Notes: generated by a model not told the origin, from the letters alone. DNA of 64,000 nt from Leifsonia poae (GCF_020009625.1 NZ_JAIHLP010000002.1:3658001-3722000), one strand, 5' to 3'; counted from the first letter of the stretch, positions 45,709 through 54,988 are shown. Program-made: numbers and translations.

Positions 45709-47132
45709 GCGCGGTACCTCTCTTTCCACTCGGCGTCCATCGGGAACAGACCGTCGATCTTCTCGCCGTCGGCCACCCGCTCGGCGATGAACTCCTCTTC
45801 CTGTTCCTGCTCGATCGCGTCGGCGACGACGGAGGCCACGAGCGCCGGCGGGATGACGATCAGGCCGTCGGCGTCGCCGACGATCACATCGCCCGGCTGC
45901 ACGGCGGCCCCGCCGCAGGCGACGGTGATATCGGTGTCCCAGGGCACGTGCCGGCGCCCGAGAACGGCCGGGTGCCCACCCGCGTGATAGGTCGGGATGT
46001 CGAGGGCGGCCACGATCGCGAGGTCGCGCACACCGCCGTCGGTGACGATGCCGGCGGCGCCGTTCACCTGGGCGCGCAGCGCGAGCACATCGCCGACGGT
46101 TCCGCTGCCGCGCTCACCGCGCGCCTCGATCACGAGCACCTCGCCCGCACCGAGCGCGTCGAACGCCCGCTTCTGCGCGTTGTATCCGCCGCCGTGGCTT
46201 TCGAAGAGGTCTTCGCGGTTGGGGATGTAGCGCAGGGTCTTCGCACGGCCGATGAGGGGCGTGCCGGGCCGTGTGGAGTGCAGGCCGTCGATCGAGACGT
46301 TGTTCAGTCCGCGTTTGCGGAGCTGCGAGCTGAGCGTTGCGGTGGAGACCGAGGTCAGCAGAGTGCGGAGTTCGTCGGTGAGCTCGAACGGTGCCGGGCC
46401 GGGCTCTGCCGCCGTGCCGAATGCCTCGGCGCGCTGCAACTCGTCGACCGCCGGCTTGGTGCCGAAGTCGCCGAACGGGGTGGTGCCCTCGGTGATGTGC
46501 GTCACGAGACGACCGGAGGTGGGGGATCCGGGTGCGGTGGGCGCATCCACCTCGACTTCGACGATGTCGCCCGGGGCGACGACCGACGATCCTGCCGGGG
46601 TGCCGGTGAGAATGAGGTCGCCCGGTTCGAGGGTCATCAGCTGCGACAGGTCGGCGACGAGCTGGCCGAAGGGGAAGAGCAGCCCGTCGGTGGTGTCGCT
46701 CTGCACGAGCTCGCCGTTGACCCAGGTGCGCACCCGCAGGGCCTGCGGGTCGATGGCCGTGGTGGGGACGATGTTCGGGCCGACCGGCGTGAAGCCGTCT
46801 CCGCCTTTCGAACGCACATTGGAGCCTTTGTCGGCGGCGCGAAGGTCGTAGAGGCCGAAATCGTTGGAGGCGGTGACGCCCGAGACGGCCGCCCAGCCCT
46901 CCTCCGGGCTCACCCGCCGGGTCGACCGGCCGATGATGAGGGCGATCTCGCCTTCGAAGGCGAGCAGTTCGGTCCCGGCCGGGCGCTCGAGCGTGCCGCC
47001 GGTGGCGGCGACCGACGAAGACGGTTTCAGGAAGTAGGAGGGGGTGGCCGGGGTGCGTCCGCGCTGCGCCGCCCGGGAGCGGTAGTTGAGGTGCACGGCG
47101 ATGATCTTGCCGGGGATGCTGATGTCGCTCAC
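45690..47132 (-). CDS. hpaG: Bifunctional FAH-domain isomerase/decarboxylase fused to RraA-like domain
   Basis: 480 residues from GTG 47132 (GGAGGCG upstream). Residues ~1-255 are a fumarylacetoacetate-hydrolase-fold domain (FEGEIALIIGRSTRRVSPEEG, TPAGSSVVAPGDIVEVEVD) matching HpaG decarboxylase/isomerase. Residues ~270-470 are an RraA/HMG-aldolase-like domain (GTVGDVLALRAQVNGAAGIVTDGGVRD). E. coli HpaG instead has two FAH repeats. The RraA half may supply an aldolase or decarboxylase step; this is inferred. Confidence 0.9.
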   Translation of the reverse strand: MSDISIPGKIIAVHLNYRSRAAQRGRTPATPSYFLKPSSSVAATGGTLERPAGTELLAFEGEIALIIGRSTRRVSPEEGWAAVSGVTASNDFGLYDLRAADKGSNVRSKGGDGFTPVGPNIVPTTAIDPQALRVRTWVNGELVQSDTTDGLLFPFGQLVADLSQLMTLEPGDLILTGTPAGSSVVAPGDIVEVEVDAPTAPGSPTSGRLVTHITEGTTPFGDFGTKPAVDELQRAEAFGTAAEPGPAPFELTDELRTLLTSVSTATLSSQLRKRGLNNVSIDGLHSTRPGTPLIGRAKTLRYIPNREDLFESHGGGYNAQKRAFDALGAGEVLVIEARGERGSGTVGDVLALRAQVNGAAGIVTDGGVRDLAIVAALDIPTYHAGGHPAVLGRRHVPWDTDITVACGGAAVQPGDVIVGDADGLIVIPPALVASVVADAIEQEQEEEFIAERVADGEKIDGLFPMDAEWKERYRAWLTQR

Positions 47133-47184
47133 GGCTGGGGCGCCTCCACGTCGTCGGTCGGGGTCACGGTGGACCATATCTGAA

Positions 47185-47196
47185 ATTGTATACGAT
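47185..47196. promoter_or_regulatory. Candidate GntR operator upstream of hpaG
   Basis: ATTGTATACGAT, ~53 bp before the hpaG start. Its sequence matches in 10 of 12 positions the reverse complement of a site before hpaH, consistent with a shared GntR/FCD operator. Confidence 0.55.
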
Positions 47197-47262
47197 CTGG
47201 ATGCGCGGCGCCACGGGAAAGTGCCGCCATCCTGCGAACACGGTGCACCGAGGATCTCCTTC

Positions 47263-48072
47263 TCAATAGCTGGTGCGGGCGGCGGAGTCGCCGTCGCCGA
47301 TGAACGTATCCGCCAGGGCCTCGGATGCGCGCGCCAGAATCGCCACATCTGCACCTACGAGCACGAAGCTTGCGCCTGCGTCCAGGTAGCGCCGGGCGAC
47401 CGCCGGGTCGAAGGCATTCACTCCGGCCGGCTTGCCGGCGGCGACGCAGGCGCGGATCGCGCCCTCGACCGCCGCGACGACCTCGGGGTGGTTCTGTTGC
47501 CCGAGGTGGCCCATCGAGGCCGCCAGGTCGGAGGGGCCGACGAAGAGCCCGTCGACGCCGTCGACCGCGGCGATCTCGGTGACCGCGGCCACCGCATCCG
47601 CCGTCTCGATCTGTACGAACAGGGAGACGAGCCCGTCGGCGCGGCCGAGATAGTCGTCGATGCGGTTCCAGCGGGCCGCCCGAGCCAGGGCGCTGCCGAC
47701 GCCGCGCACGCCGGCCGGTGGGTAGCGCACGGCCGCCACCATCGCGGCCGCCTGCTCGGCGTCGTTGACCATCGGGATCAGGAGGTTCTGGGCGCCGAGG
47801 TCGAGCAACTGCTTCACGATCACCGTGTCGCCGATCGGGGCGCGCACCAGCGGGGTGATCGGGTAGGCCGCAACGGCCTGCAGCTGGGCGAGGATCGACT
47901 CCAGGCCGTTTGGACTGTGCTCGGCGTCGACGAGCAGCCAGTCGAGCCCGCTTCCGGCGCAGATCTCAGCGACCAGCGGGCTGCCGGAGCACACCCACAT
48001 CCCCATCCGGGGTCGGGATGCGGTTCGCAGCACGTCCGCGAACGTCGGCGTCGGCTCTAGATGAATCGGCAT
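47263..48072 (-). CDS. hpaI: HpcH/HpaI family aldolase
   Basis: 269 residues. Class II pyruvate aldolase landmarks: LLVDAEHSPNG (His), VQIETADAV (metal Glu), VGPSDLAASMG (metal Asp). It splits 4-hydroxy-2-oxoheptanedioate to pyruvate and succinate semialdehyde. The ATG at 48072 overlaps the hpaH stop by 16 bases, so the two are one transcript. Confidence 0.93.
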   Translation of the reverse strand: MPIHLEPTPTFADVLRTASRPRMGMWVCSGSPLVAEICAGSGLDWLLVDAEHSPNGLESILAQLQAVAAYPITPLVRAPIGDTVIVKQLLDLGAQNLLIPMVNDAEQAAAMVAAVRYPPAGVRGVGSALARAARWNRIDDYLGRADGLVSLFVQIETADAVAAVTEIAAVDGVDGLFVGPSDLAASMGHLGQQNHPEVVAAVEGAIRACVAAGKPAGVNAFDPAVARRYLDAGASFVLVGADVAILARASEALADTFIGDGDSAARTSY

Positions 48073-48842
48073 GTGATGGCTCCCAGCTGTCCGTAGTCGG
48101 CGTGGACGGTGTCGCCGCGTTCCACCCACATCGGGCGGGTGAACGATCCGGCGAGGATGATCTCGCCCGCCGCGAGGGTCGTGCCGTGCGCCGAGAGTTT
48201 GTTGGCCAGCCAGGCGACCCCCGAGGCCGGGTGGTTCAGCACGGCAGCGGCGACGCCGGATTCTTCGATGGTCTCGTTGCGGTAGAGCAGGGCCGAGACC
48301 CAGCGCAGGTCGACCGCATCCACGGCGACCGGCCGGCCACCGACGACCATGCCGCCCATCGCCGCATTGTCGGAGATGGTGTCGACGATAGTGCGCCCGG
48401 CCATCTCGATGCGGGAGGAGAGGATCTCCAACGCGGGGACGACGTACTTCGTGGCGTCGAGCACGTCGTAGAGCGTGCAATCGGGGCCTTCCAGGGTCTC
48501 GCCGAGGACGAACGCGAGCTCGACCTCGATGCGCACGTTCGAGTAGGTGTCGAAGGGGATGACGGCCCCGGTCTCGAACACCATGTCGTCGAAGATGACC
48601 CCGTAGTCGGGCTCGGTGATCCCGGTCGCTTGCTGCATCACTTTGGAGGTGAGCCCGATCTTGTGGCCGACGAGCCGGCGGCCGGCGGCGATGCCACGCT
48701 CTTTCCAGACGTTCTGCACGGCGTAGGAGTCCTCGACGGTCATCGCCGGGTGGCGTGCGGTGAGGAGTGGGACAGTGCTGCGGTCGTGTTCGGCGGCCGC
48801 CAATTCGTCTGCGATCGCGTGGATTGTCGAGTCTTCGAGCAC
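48057..48842 (-). CDS. hpaH: 2-oxo-hept-4-ene-1,7-dioate hydratase
   Basis: 261 residues of the FAH-fold hydratase family (VGHKIGLTSKVMQQATGI, IEVELAFVLGE, SGVAAAVLNHPASGVAWLANKL). It hydrates the decarboxylation product for the HpaI aldolase. Start GTG 48842. First gene of the second hpa transcript, divergent from the peptide ABC operon. Confidence 0.93.
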   Translation of the reverse strand: MLEDSTIHAIADELAAAEHDRSTVPLLTARHPAMTVEDSYAVQNVWKERGIAAGRRLVGHKIGLTSKVMQQATGITEPDYGVIFDDMVFETGAVIPFDTYSNVRIEVELAFVLGETLEGPDCTLYDVLDATKYVVPALEILSSRIEMAGRTIVDTISDNAAMGGMVVGGRPVAVDAVDLRWVSALLYRNETIEESGVAAAVLNHPASGVAWLANKLSAHGTTLAAGEIILAGSFTRPMWVERGDTVHADYGQLGAITCRFI

Positions 48843-48895
48843 CGGTCGGTCCCTTCGTCATCGGAGGTTCTGCCCGCGGAGGCAGCCTGGCATAA

Positions 48896-48907
48896 ATCGT
48901 ATATCAT
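48896..48907. promoter_or_regulatory. Candidate GntR operator upstream of hpaH
   Basis: ATCGTATATCAT, ~54 bp before the hpaH start, nearly the same distance as the hpaG site from its gene. It lies in the 306-bp divergent region shared with the ABC importer. Confidence 0.55.
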
Positions 48908-48980
48908 CCCGTACATCTTCGCGATTTCGCGGACCGGTCGAGTCATGGAAGGCTCGTCCCGTCCCGTTTTTCTCCACAGG

Positions 48981-49008
48981 TTGTATTTCTTGTCAACAAC
49001 TGTAGAAT
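48981..49008 (+). promoter_or_regulatory. Promoter of the peptide-type ABC operon
   Basis: -35 TTGTAT (48981-48986), 16-bp spacer, -10 TAGAAT (49003-49008), 140 bases before the binding-protein start. A GTTGT/ACAAC inverted repeat spans the -35 and spacer. Confidence 0.5.
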
Positions 49009-49148
49009 AACCCCCACGACACGGCGATGTGTCGCCAACCTCGGTTGACGACCCGAGCAGTGACTCCCGAACAGTGACAGCCGTGCCGGGCGCCTGCGCA
49101 GCGTGCGTTCAGTTCCACCTCCTGCCTTGCCAACCGAGAGAAGAAGAC

Positions 49149-50672
49149 ATGAAGAAAGCAATGATCGCGGTGGCGCTCGCTGCCGTGACCGCGCTTGCGC
49201 TGACCGCATGCGGTTCCGGAGGAAGCGACACGAAGCCGACCTCCGACGCCGCCGGCGGCCCGCTCAACATCGGAAACTTCGCCGACGTCACCAGCTGGGA
49301 TCCCTCCCTGGCCGACATCGGCTTCGACGGACCGTATCTATCGGCTATCTACGACCCGCTGGTCAGCGTCGACGGCGACGGCAAACCGACCCCCGCGCTC
49401 GCCACCTCGTGGAAAGTCTCCGACGATTTCCTCACACTCACCATGACCCTCCGCACCGGTGTGAAGTTCAGCGACGGCGAAGCCTTCGACGCGGCAGCAG
49501 CGGTGAAGAGCCTCGACTACCTGAAGAAGGGTGCGCGCTCCGGGGAAGCATACGAGAACGTGGCCAAATTCGTCGCCGTCGATCCCGCGACCCTCGAGAT
49601 CGACATGAGCAAGCGCGACGACACGATGCTCTACCTGATGGGTATCGGCCGCAGCTGGATGATGGCTCCCAAAGCGATCGCCGCGGGCACGCTCGCGAAG
49701 ACCCCGGTCGGCTCCGGCCCTTACACGCTCGACTCGTCGAGCGTCGCCGGATCGGTCTACCACTTCAAGAAGGTCACGAACCACTGGGACGCCAAGCAGT
49801 TCCCGTTCGACCCGCTCTCGATCTCGCCGATCCAAGATGCGACCGCCCGCGACAACGCGATGGCCTCCGGACAGATCAATCTGAACTACGCCGACAACAC
49901 CGCGCTCCAGCAGGCGAAGACGAACGGATGGAATGTCGCCGCCAAGGTCTCCGGCTGGGTCGGGCTGCAGTTCACCGACCGCGCGGGTGAGAAGTTCAAG
50001 CCGCTCGGCGATGTGAAGGTGCGTCAGGCGCTGAACTACGCGTTCGACGGGGCGAGCATCCTCAAGTCCGTCGGCAGCGGCGCAGGGGTGGTCTCCAACC
50101 AGGTGTTCCCGGCCGGGACCTCGACCAACGTCACGTCCCTCGATGACACGTACGCGTACAGCCTCAGCAAGGCGAAGTCGCTCCTGGCGGAGGCCGGCTA
50201 CGCCGACGGGTTCTCGCTGCACATGCCGATGGCCGGACCGTTCCAGGTCTGGCAGCCGGTGGTCGACCAGACCTTCACGCAGCTCGGCATCAAGGTCACC
50301 TGGGACGACATGCAGTACCCGGACTACCAGAAGAACGCGCCGACATATCCGATGTTCGTCTCCTTCCTGGCGATGGACTCGAACCCGGTCGCGACTGTGC
50401 AGCGCATGATCAACCTGCCCCAGTGGTACAACCCGACCCCGCAGGTCGACCAATTCCCGGATGTGCAGGCGCAGGTCGAGAAGGTGTTGACCGCCGCGCC
50501 CAGCGACCAGAACGCAGAGATCGCCGAGCTGAACACCCTCGTGACCGGCAAGGCCTGGTTCGACGTCTGGTACCAGGCGAACAACAGTTACGTCTCCACC
50601 TCGAACATCGAGGTCACCCCGGTGACCGGCATGATGTTCCCCACGCTGAGTCAGATCACCGTCAAGGGCTGA
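49149..50672 (+). CDS. Peptide-type ABC transporter substrate-binding lipoprotein (SBP family 5)
   Basis: 507 residues. Signal peptide with lipobox LTAC (Cys21), then SBP_bac_5 landmarks (DPSLADIGFDGPYLSAIYDPLV, GSGPYTLDS, VRQALNYAFDGASI). ATG 49149 has GAGAAGAAG upstream. Family members bind peptides, nickel, opines or aromatics-conjugates; divergence from the hpa genes suggests an aromatic or peptide-linked substrate, inferred only. Confidence 0.94.
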   Translation: MKKAMIAVALAAVTALALTACGSGGSDTKPTSDAAGGPLNIGNFADVTSWDPSLADIGFDGPYLSAIYDPLVSVDGDGKPTPALATSWKVSDDFLTLTMTLRTGVKFSDGEAFDAAAAVKSLDYLKKGARSGEAYENVAKFVAVDPATLEIDMSKRDDTMLYLMGIGRSWMMAPKAIAAGTLAKTPVGSGPYTLDSSSVAGSVYHFKKVTNHWDAKQFPFDPLSISPIQDATARDNAMASGQINLNYADNTALQQAKTNGWNVAAKVSGWVGLQFTDRAGEKFKPLGDVKVRQALNYAFDGASILKSVGSGAGVVSNQVFPAGTSTNVTSLDDTYAYSLSKAKSLLAEAGYADGFSLHMPMAGPFQVWQPVVDQTFTQLGIKVTWDDMQYPDYQKNAPTYPMFVSFLAMDSNPVATVQRMINLPQWYNPTPQVDQFPDVQAQVEKVLTAAPSDQNAEIAELNTLVTGKAWFDVWYQANNSYVSTSNIEVTPVTGMMFPTLSQITVKG

Positions 50673-50680
50673 CCCACCCG

Positions 50681-50708
50681 GGCGGGCCGCGCGCGAGCGC
50701 GGCCCGCC
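50681..50708 (+). terminator. Strong intra-operon stem-loop after binding-protein gene
   Basis: 12-bp perfect GC stem (GGCGGGCCGCGC / complement) with 4-base loop, eight bases after the binding-protein stop and 36 bases before the permease. Same position as the stem-loop in the sugar operon. Confidence 0.7.
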
Positions 50709-50744
50709 TCCTCGCACCCGGCATCCGGCCCGACAGGACACGAC

Positions 50745-51686
50745 ATGATCAGATTCACGGCCAAGAGGCTCATCTCAGGGGTGATCCTCCTCCTCGTCGT
50801 GGCGACAGGCACGTTCTTCCTCGCCCACGCCGCGATCGGCGACCCCACCGTCGGGCTCCTCGGCACATCGGCCACCCCGGCGCAGCAGGCGGCGCTCGCG
50901 GCGAAGATCGGCACCGATCGCCCGCTGCTGGCCCAGTTCTGGGAGTGGGCGTCGCATGCGATCGTCGGCGACTTCGGCACCTCCTGGCGCAACTTCCAGC
51001 CGGTGAACGCACAGATCGCGATCAAGCTCCCCGTCACCCTCTCCGTGGTGACGGCGGCGACGCTCCTTTCGGCGATCCTCGGCGGGGTGTTCGGCGTCGC
51101 ATCGGGGCTGCGGCCCGGGTCGATCCTCGACAAGGTGATCAAGGCGGCGTCCGTCGTCCTGTTCGCGCTCCCCGGCTTCTGGGTGAGCATCGTGCTCGTG
51201 ATCTGGTTCGCGGTCGATCTGCACTGGTTCCCCGCGGTCGGTTATGTGCAGCCGTCGCAGAGCGTCGACGGCTGGCTGCGCTCGATCACGCTCCCGGCGA
51301 TCGCCCTGGCGATCGGCGCGATCGTGATGATCGCCGAGCAACTGCGCAATGCGATCATCGCCGTGAACAACCAGGACTATGTGCGCACGCTCCGCAGCCG
51401 GGGGCTCTCGCAGCGGCGCGTGGTCGTGCACCTGATCAGGAACGCGGCCCCCGCCTCCCTCACCGTGCTCGCCCTGATGTTCGTCGGCCTCCTCGGCGGC
51501 GCCATCGTGGTGGAGCAGATCTTCTCCCTGCCGGGCATCGGAGCGCTCACCAGCGGCTCCTCGCAGAACGGCGACATCCCCATCCTGCTCGGCATCACCG
51601 TCGTGACCGTCATCTTCGTGGTGATCGTGAACTTCCTGCTCGATGTCGCACTCGGCTGGATCAACCCGAAAGCGCGAGTGCGATGA
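50745..51686 (+). CDS. ABC transporter permease (DppB-like)
   Basis: 313 residues with six membrane segments and the BPD loop (RTLRSRGLSQRRVVVHLIRNAAPASL). It pairs with the next gene's permease domain to form the channel. Confidence 0.94.
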   Translation: MIRFTAKRLISGVILLLVVATGTFFLAHAAIGDPTVGLLGTSATPAQQAALAAKIGTDRPLLAQFWEWASHAIVGDFGTSWRNFQPVNAQIAIKLPVTLSVVTAATLLSAILGGVFGVASGLRPGSILDKVIKAASVVLFALPGFWVSIVLVIWFAVDLHWFPAVGYVQPSQSVDGWLRSITLPAIALAIGAIVMIAEQLRNAIIAVNNQDYVRTLRSRGLSQRRVVVHLIRNAAPASLTVLALMFVGLLGGAIVVEQIFSLPGIGALTSGSSQNGDIPILLGITVVTVIFVVIVNFLLDVALGWINPKARVR

Positions 51687-53503
51687 CGACTCCGACCGAA
51701 GTGATCATCGACCCGAGGGCCGGTCGCCGCGGCTCCACCTTCGTACGTTTCCTTCGCCGGCCGGCCGGAGCGGTCTCCCTCGCCGTGATCGTGCTGGTGC
51801 TGCTCGTGGCGGTCTTCGCCCCGCTGCTGGCCCCGCACGATCCCAATTTCGTCGACCTCGCCCTGACGAAGGCACCGCCGAGCCCCGCGCATCCGCTCGG
51901 TGGCGACAGCGCGGGCCGGGATGTGCTGAGTCGCCTCATCTGGGGCACCCAGTCCACGCTGTGGGGCGCGTTCGTGACCATCTTCGTCGCGGTGATCGTC
52001 GGGGTGCCGGCCGGTCTCGCGGCCGGATACTTCGGCCGCTTCTTCGACCGCGCGGCCAGCTGGGTGAGCGACGCGCTCCAGGCCATCCCCGCCATGATCA
52101 TCCTGCTCATCGTCGCGGCCGGCACCCGCAACGACTTCACCGTGCTCATGACGACGCTCGGTGTGTTCATGGCGCCGGGCTACTTCCGGCTCACACGCTC
52201 GACCGTTCTGGCCGTGCGCAATGAGCCGTACATCGATGCCGCCAAAGTCTCCGGTCTCGGCAACGCGCGGATTCTGTCGAAGCACATCGTCAAGGCCGTC
52301 TACGCGCCGGTCATCATCCAGACAGCGTTGACGGCCGGCATGGCGATGGGGATGCAGGCCGGCCTCCAGTTCCTCGGCATCGGCGGCTCCAAGACGCCCG
52401 GCTGGGGCGCGATGATGAACGACGGGTTCAGCAATGTGCTGACCAACCCGCTCCTGCTGCTCTGGCCGTCGCTGGCCCTCGGCATCACGATCGCGGCCCT
52501 GGCCGTCCTCGGCTCGACCCTCGCCGATGTGGTGAGTGTGCGCACGCCGATCGCGCGGCGACGGAAGACGCGGCGGCGCGGCGCGGAGCCGGAGACGGTC
52601 ACCTCGTCGACCGGTTCGATCGCGCACAAATCGGCCGACTCCGCCGTTCAGCTGCAGAACCTGCGGGTGAACTACGCGACACAGGACGGGCAGACGGTCG
52701 AGGTCGTGCACGGCATCACCCTCGATGTCGCCCCCGGCGAGGTGCTCGGCATCGTCGGCGAGTCCGGCTCGGGCAAGTCGCAGACCGTCTTCTCGATCCT
52801 CGACCTGCTCCCGGCCGGCGGCGAATACAGCGCCGACGCCCTGTGGATCGGCGGCAGCGATGTGACGCGGATGGCACACGCGGATCGGCAGAAGTTGCTC
52901 GGCCACGAGGTCGGTTACATTCCCCAGGAGCCGATGTCGAACCTCGACCCCTCGTACACCATCGGCTATCAGCTCACCGAGCCGCTGCGGAGCGTGCACC
53001 GGTTGTCACAAGCCGCGGCGAAGGCCCGCGCTCTGGCGATGCTCGACAAGGTCGGCATCGTCGACCCCGCCCGCGTGATGAAGTCGTATCCGCACCAGCT
53101 CTCCGGCGGCATGGCCCAGCGCGTGCTCATCGCCGGTGCGATCGCAGGCAAGCCTTCGGTGCTCGTCGCCGACGAACCGACGACCGCGCTCGATGTCACG
53201 GTGCAGGCCGAGGTGCTGGAGCTGCTGCGGGAGCTGCAACAGGAGTACCGGATGGCCCTCGTCATCGTCACCCACAACTTCGGGGTCGTCGCCGACATCT
53301 GCGACCGCGTCGTGGTGATGCGCGACGGAGGCATCGTCGAGGTCGGAACGGTCGATCGCATCTTCTCGCAGCCGGACGACCCGTACACGGCGGAGCTCAT
53401 CGCCGCCTCCCTCGACGGCGCGGCGAGCCGCTCCGAACTGGATGCAGCGGCGGTGCTGCCGACCGCCGAACCGACCGATCCGCGAAAGGCGGTGCTCGCA
53501 TGA
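51683..53503 (+). CDS. ABC transporter permease fused to ATPase (DppC-DppD fusion)
   Basis: 606 residues. Residues ~1-290 are a DppC-like permease (GGDSAGRDVLSRLIWGTQ, AAKVSGLGNARILSKHIV). Residues ~320-590 are a DppD-like ATPase with Walker A GESGSGKS, signature LSGGMAQR and Walker B VLVADEPTTALD. Such fusions are common in actinobacteria. The ATG overlaps the previous stop (ATGA). Confidence 0.94.
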   Translation: MTTPTEVIIDPRAGRRGSTFVRFLRRPAGAVSLAVIVLVLLVAVFAPLLAPHDPNFVDLALTKAPPSPAHPLGGDSAGRDVLSRLIWGTQSTLWGAFVTIFVAVIVGVPAGLAAGYFGRFFDRAASWVSDALQAIPAMIILLIVAAGTRNDFTVLMTTLGVFMAPGYFRLTRSTVLAVRNEPYIDAAKVSGLGNARILSKHIVKAVYAPVIIQTALTAGMAMGMQAGLQFLGIGGSKTPGWGAMMNDGFSNVLTNPLLLLWPSLALGITIAALAVLGSTLADVVSVRTPIARRRKTRRRGAEPETVTSSTGSIAHKSADSAVQLQNLRVNYATQDGQTVEVVHGITLDVAPGEVLGIVGESGSGKSQTVFSILDLLPAGGEYSADALWIGGSDVTRMAHADRQKLLGHEVGYIPQEPMSNLDPSYTIGYQLTEPLRSVHRLSQAAAKARALAMLDKVGIVDPARVMKSYPHQLSGGMAQRVLIAGAIAGKPSVLVADEPTTALDVTVQAEVLELLRELQQEYRMALVIVTHNFGVVADICDRVVVMRDGGIVEVGTVDRIFSQPDDPYTAELIAASLDGAASRSELDAAAVLPTAEPTDPRKAVLA

Positions 53504-54333
53504 CCGAGCAGACCACCCCGTTGCTGACCGCAGAGAACGTCGTCGTCGACTACGGGACGAGTCGGGGCACGTTCCGTGCCCTGAAAGATGTCTCCCTCGA
53601 CGTCGGTCCGGGCGAATGCGTCGGGCTGGTCGGGGAGAGCGGCTCCGGCAAGTCGACTCTCGGCAAGGCGATCCTGGGCCTGGTGCCTGTGACCGGCGGC
53701 ACCATCCGCTTCGACGGCGAGGACATCACGCGCTGGCGGGGCGCCAAACGCCGGGGCCTGGCGTCGAGCATCCAGGTCGTCTTCCAAGACCCCTATGGTT
53801 CGCTCAACCCGGCGATGACCATCGGCGACATCCTCGCCGAGCCACTGGCGACGGCCGGTACGAGCCGACGGGATGCGCGGGCCGCGGTCTCCGAGATGCT
53901 CGACCGGGTGAAACTCCCGTCGAATGTTGTCGACCGCTATCCGAAGGAGTTTTCCGGCGGTCAGCGTCAGCGCATCGCCATCGCCCGTGCGCTGGTGCGC
54001 CGCCCGCGGCTCATCGTCTGCGATGAGCCGGTCAGCGCCCTCGACCTCACGACGCAGGCGACGATCATCGACCTGTTCATCGAGCTGCAGCGCGACACCG
54101 GCGTCTCCTATCTCTTCGTCTCGCACGACTTGGGCGTCGTGCGCCGGATCTGCCATCGCGTCGCCGTGATGTACCGCGGCGAGATCGTGGAGACCGGTGA
54201 GGGCGAGGAGGTGACGCGCGACCCGCAGCATCCGTACAGCAAACGCCTCCTGATGGCGTCGCCGGTCGCCGACCCGGCCGGGCAGGCCCTGCGCCGCGCG
54301 GCCTGGCTGAAGCTGCGCGATCAGGCGGCGTGA
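53500..54333 (+). CDS. ABC transporter ATPase (DppF-like)
   Basis: 277 residues. Walker A GESGSGKST, signature FSGGQRQR, Walker B LIVCDEPVSALD, and the C-terminal oligopeptide-transporter tail (DPQHPYSKRLLMASP). The ATG overlaps the preceding stop, completing the importer. Confidence 0.94.
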   Translation: MTEQTTPLLTAENVVVDYGTSRGTFRALKDVSLDVGPGECVGLVGESGSGKSTLGKAILGLVPVTGGTIRFDGEDITRWRGAKRRGLASSIQVVFQDPYGSLNPAMTIGDILAEPLATAGTSRRDARAAVSEMLDRVKLPSNVVDRYPKEFSGGQRQRIAIARALVRRPRLIVCDEPVSALDLTTQATIIDLFIELQRDTGVSYLFVSHDLGVVRRICHRVAVMYRGEIVETGEGEEVTRDPQHPYSKRLLMASPVADPAGQALRRAAWLKLRDQAA

Positions 54334-54444
54334 ACGACGCGAGCGCGAACCGGACAAGCGGCAACGGATCGCCTCGCGCGAGTCGGGGGTACGAGGGTTC
54401 GGCGGTGTCGTCGCCGAGGTGTCGAGCGCCTCCGCCCCGGCCGT

Positions 54445-54988
54445 ATGGAGATCGCAGACCCGCACCGGATGGTGGCCGAGAACAGCCCGGTCGCCGTCGA
54501 CGAGTATCCGGACGACTACTACCTGACCGACGACCTCACGGATCGGGCCATCGGGATGGTTCGCGGGCTGCGGGCGAACAACGCCGAGAAGCCGTTCTTC
54601 CTCTACTTCGCGCATCACGTCGTGCACGGCCCGCTGCAGGCGAAGGCCATCGACATCCGGAAGTAGCGGGGCGCCTACGAGCGCGGCTGTGACCACATCC
54701 TGTCGGCCCGCTTCGCCCGCCAGGGGTGTGATGGGCTGTTTCCGCCCGGGACGGCGCCCGCGCCGCGCAACGAGGAGCCGCTCGCGCCCGTGCAACGAGG
54801 AGCCGCTCGCGCCCGTGGCGGCATGGGACGACCTCAGCGACGAGCAACGCGCATTGTTCGCGTGCTACAGGGAGGTGTACGCGGCCGCGGTCGACAACGT
54901 CGACCAGAATCTCGCCCGGCTCCTGGCGGCACTGCTCGCCGGCGGACTCATCGTGAGCCTCACGCGCATCCGGTCGCATCGCGCCTGA
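54445..54988 (+). pseudogene. Arylsulfatase remnant
   Basis: Fragments align in order with the middle of arylsulfatases: DDYYLTDDLTDRAIGMVRGL, KPFFLYFAHHVVHGPLQA, then after a TAG (54664-54666) RGAYERGCDHILSARFARQ, and after a frameshift AAWDDLSDEQRALFACYREVYAAAVDNVDQNLARLL. The N-terminal ~190 residues with the formylglycine Cys/Ser are missing, and the C-terminal half is absent. The frameshift is caused by an exact 25-bp tandem duplication. Clearly nonfunctional. Confidence 0.85.
54768..54817. repeat. Exact 25-bp tandem duplication in sulfatase remnant
   Basis: Two identical 25-bp copies, 54768-54792 and 54793-54817, encode NEEPLAPV once; removing one copy rejoins the two sulfatase frames exactly. 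A slippage or unequal-exchange event. Confidence 0.9.
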
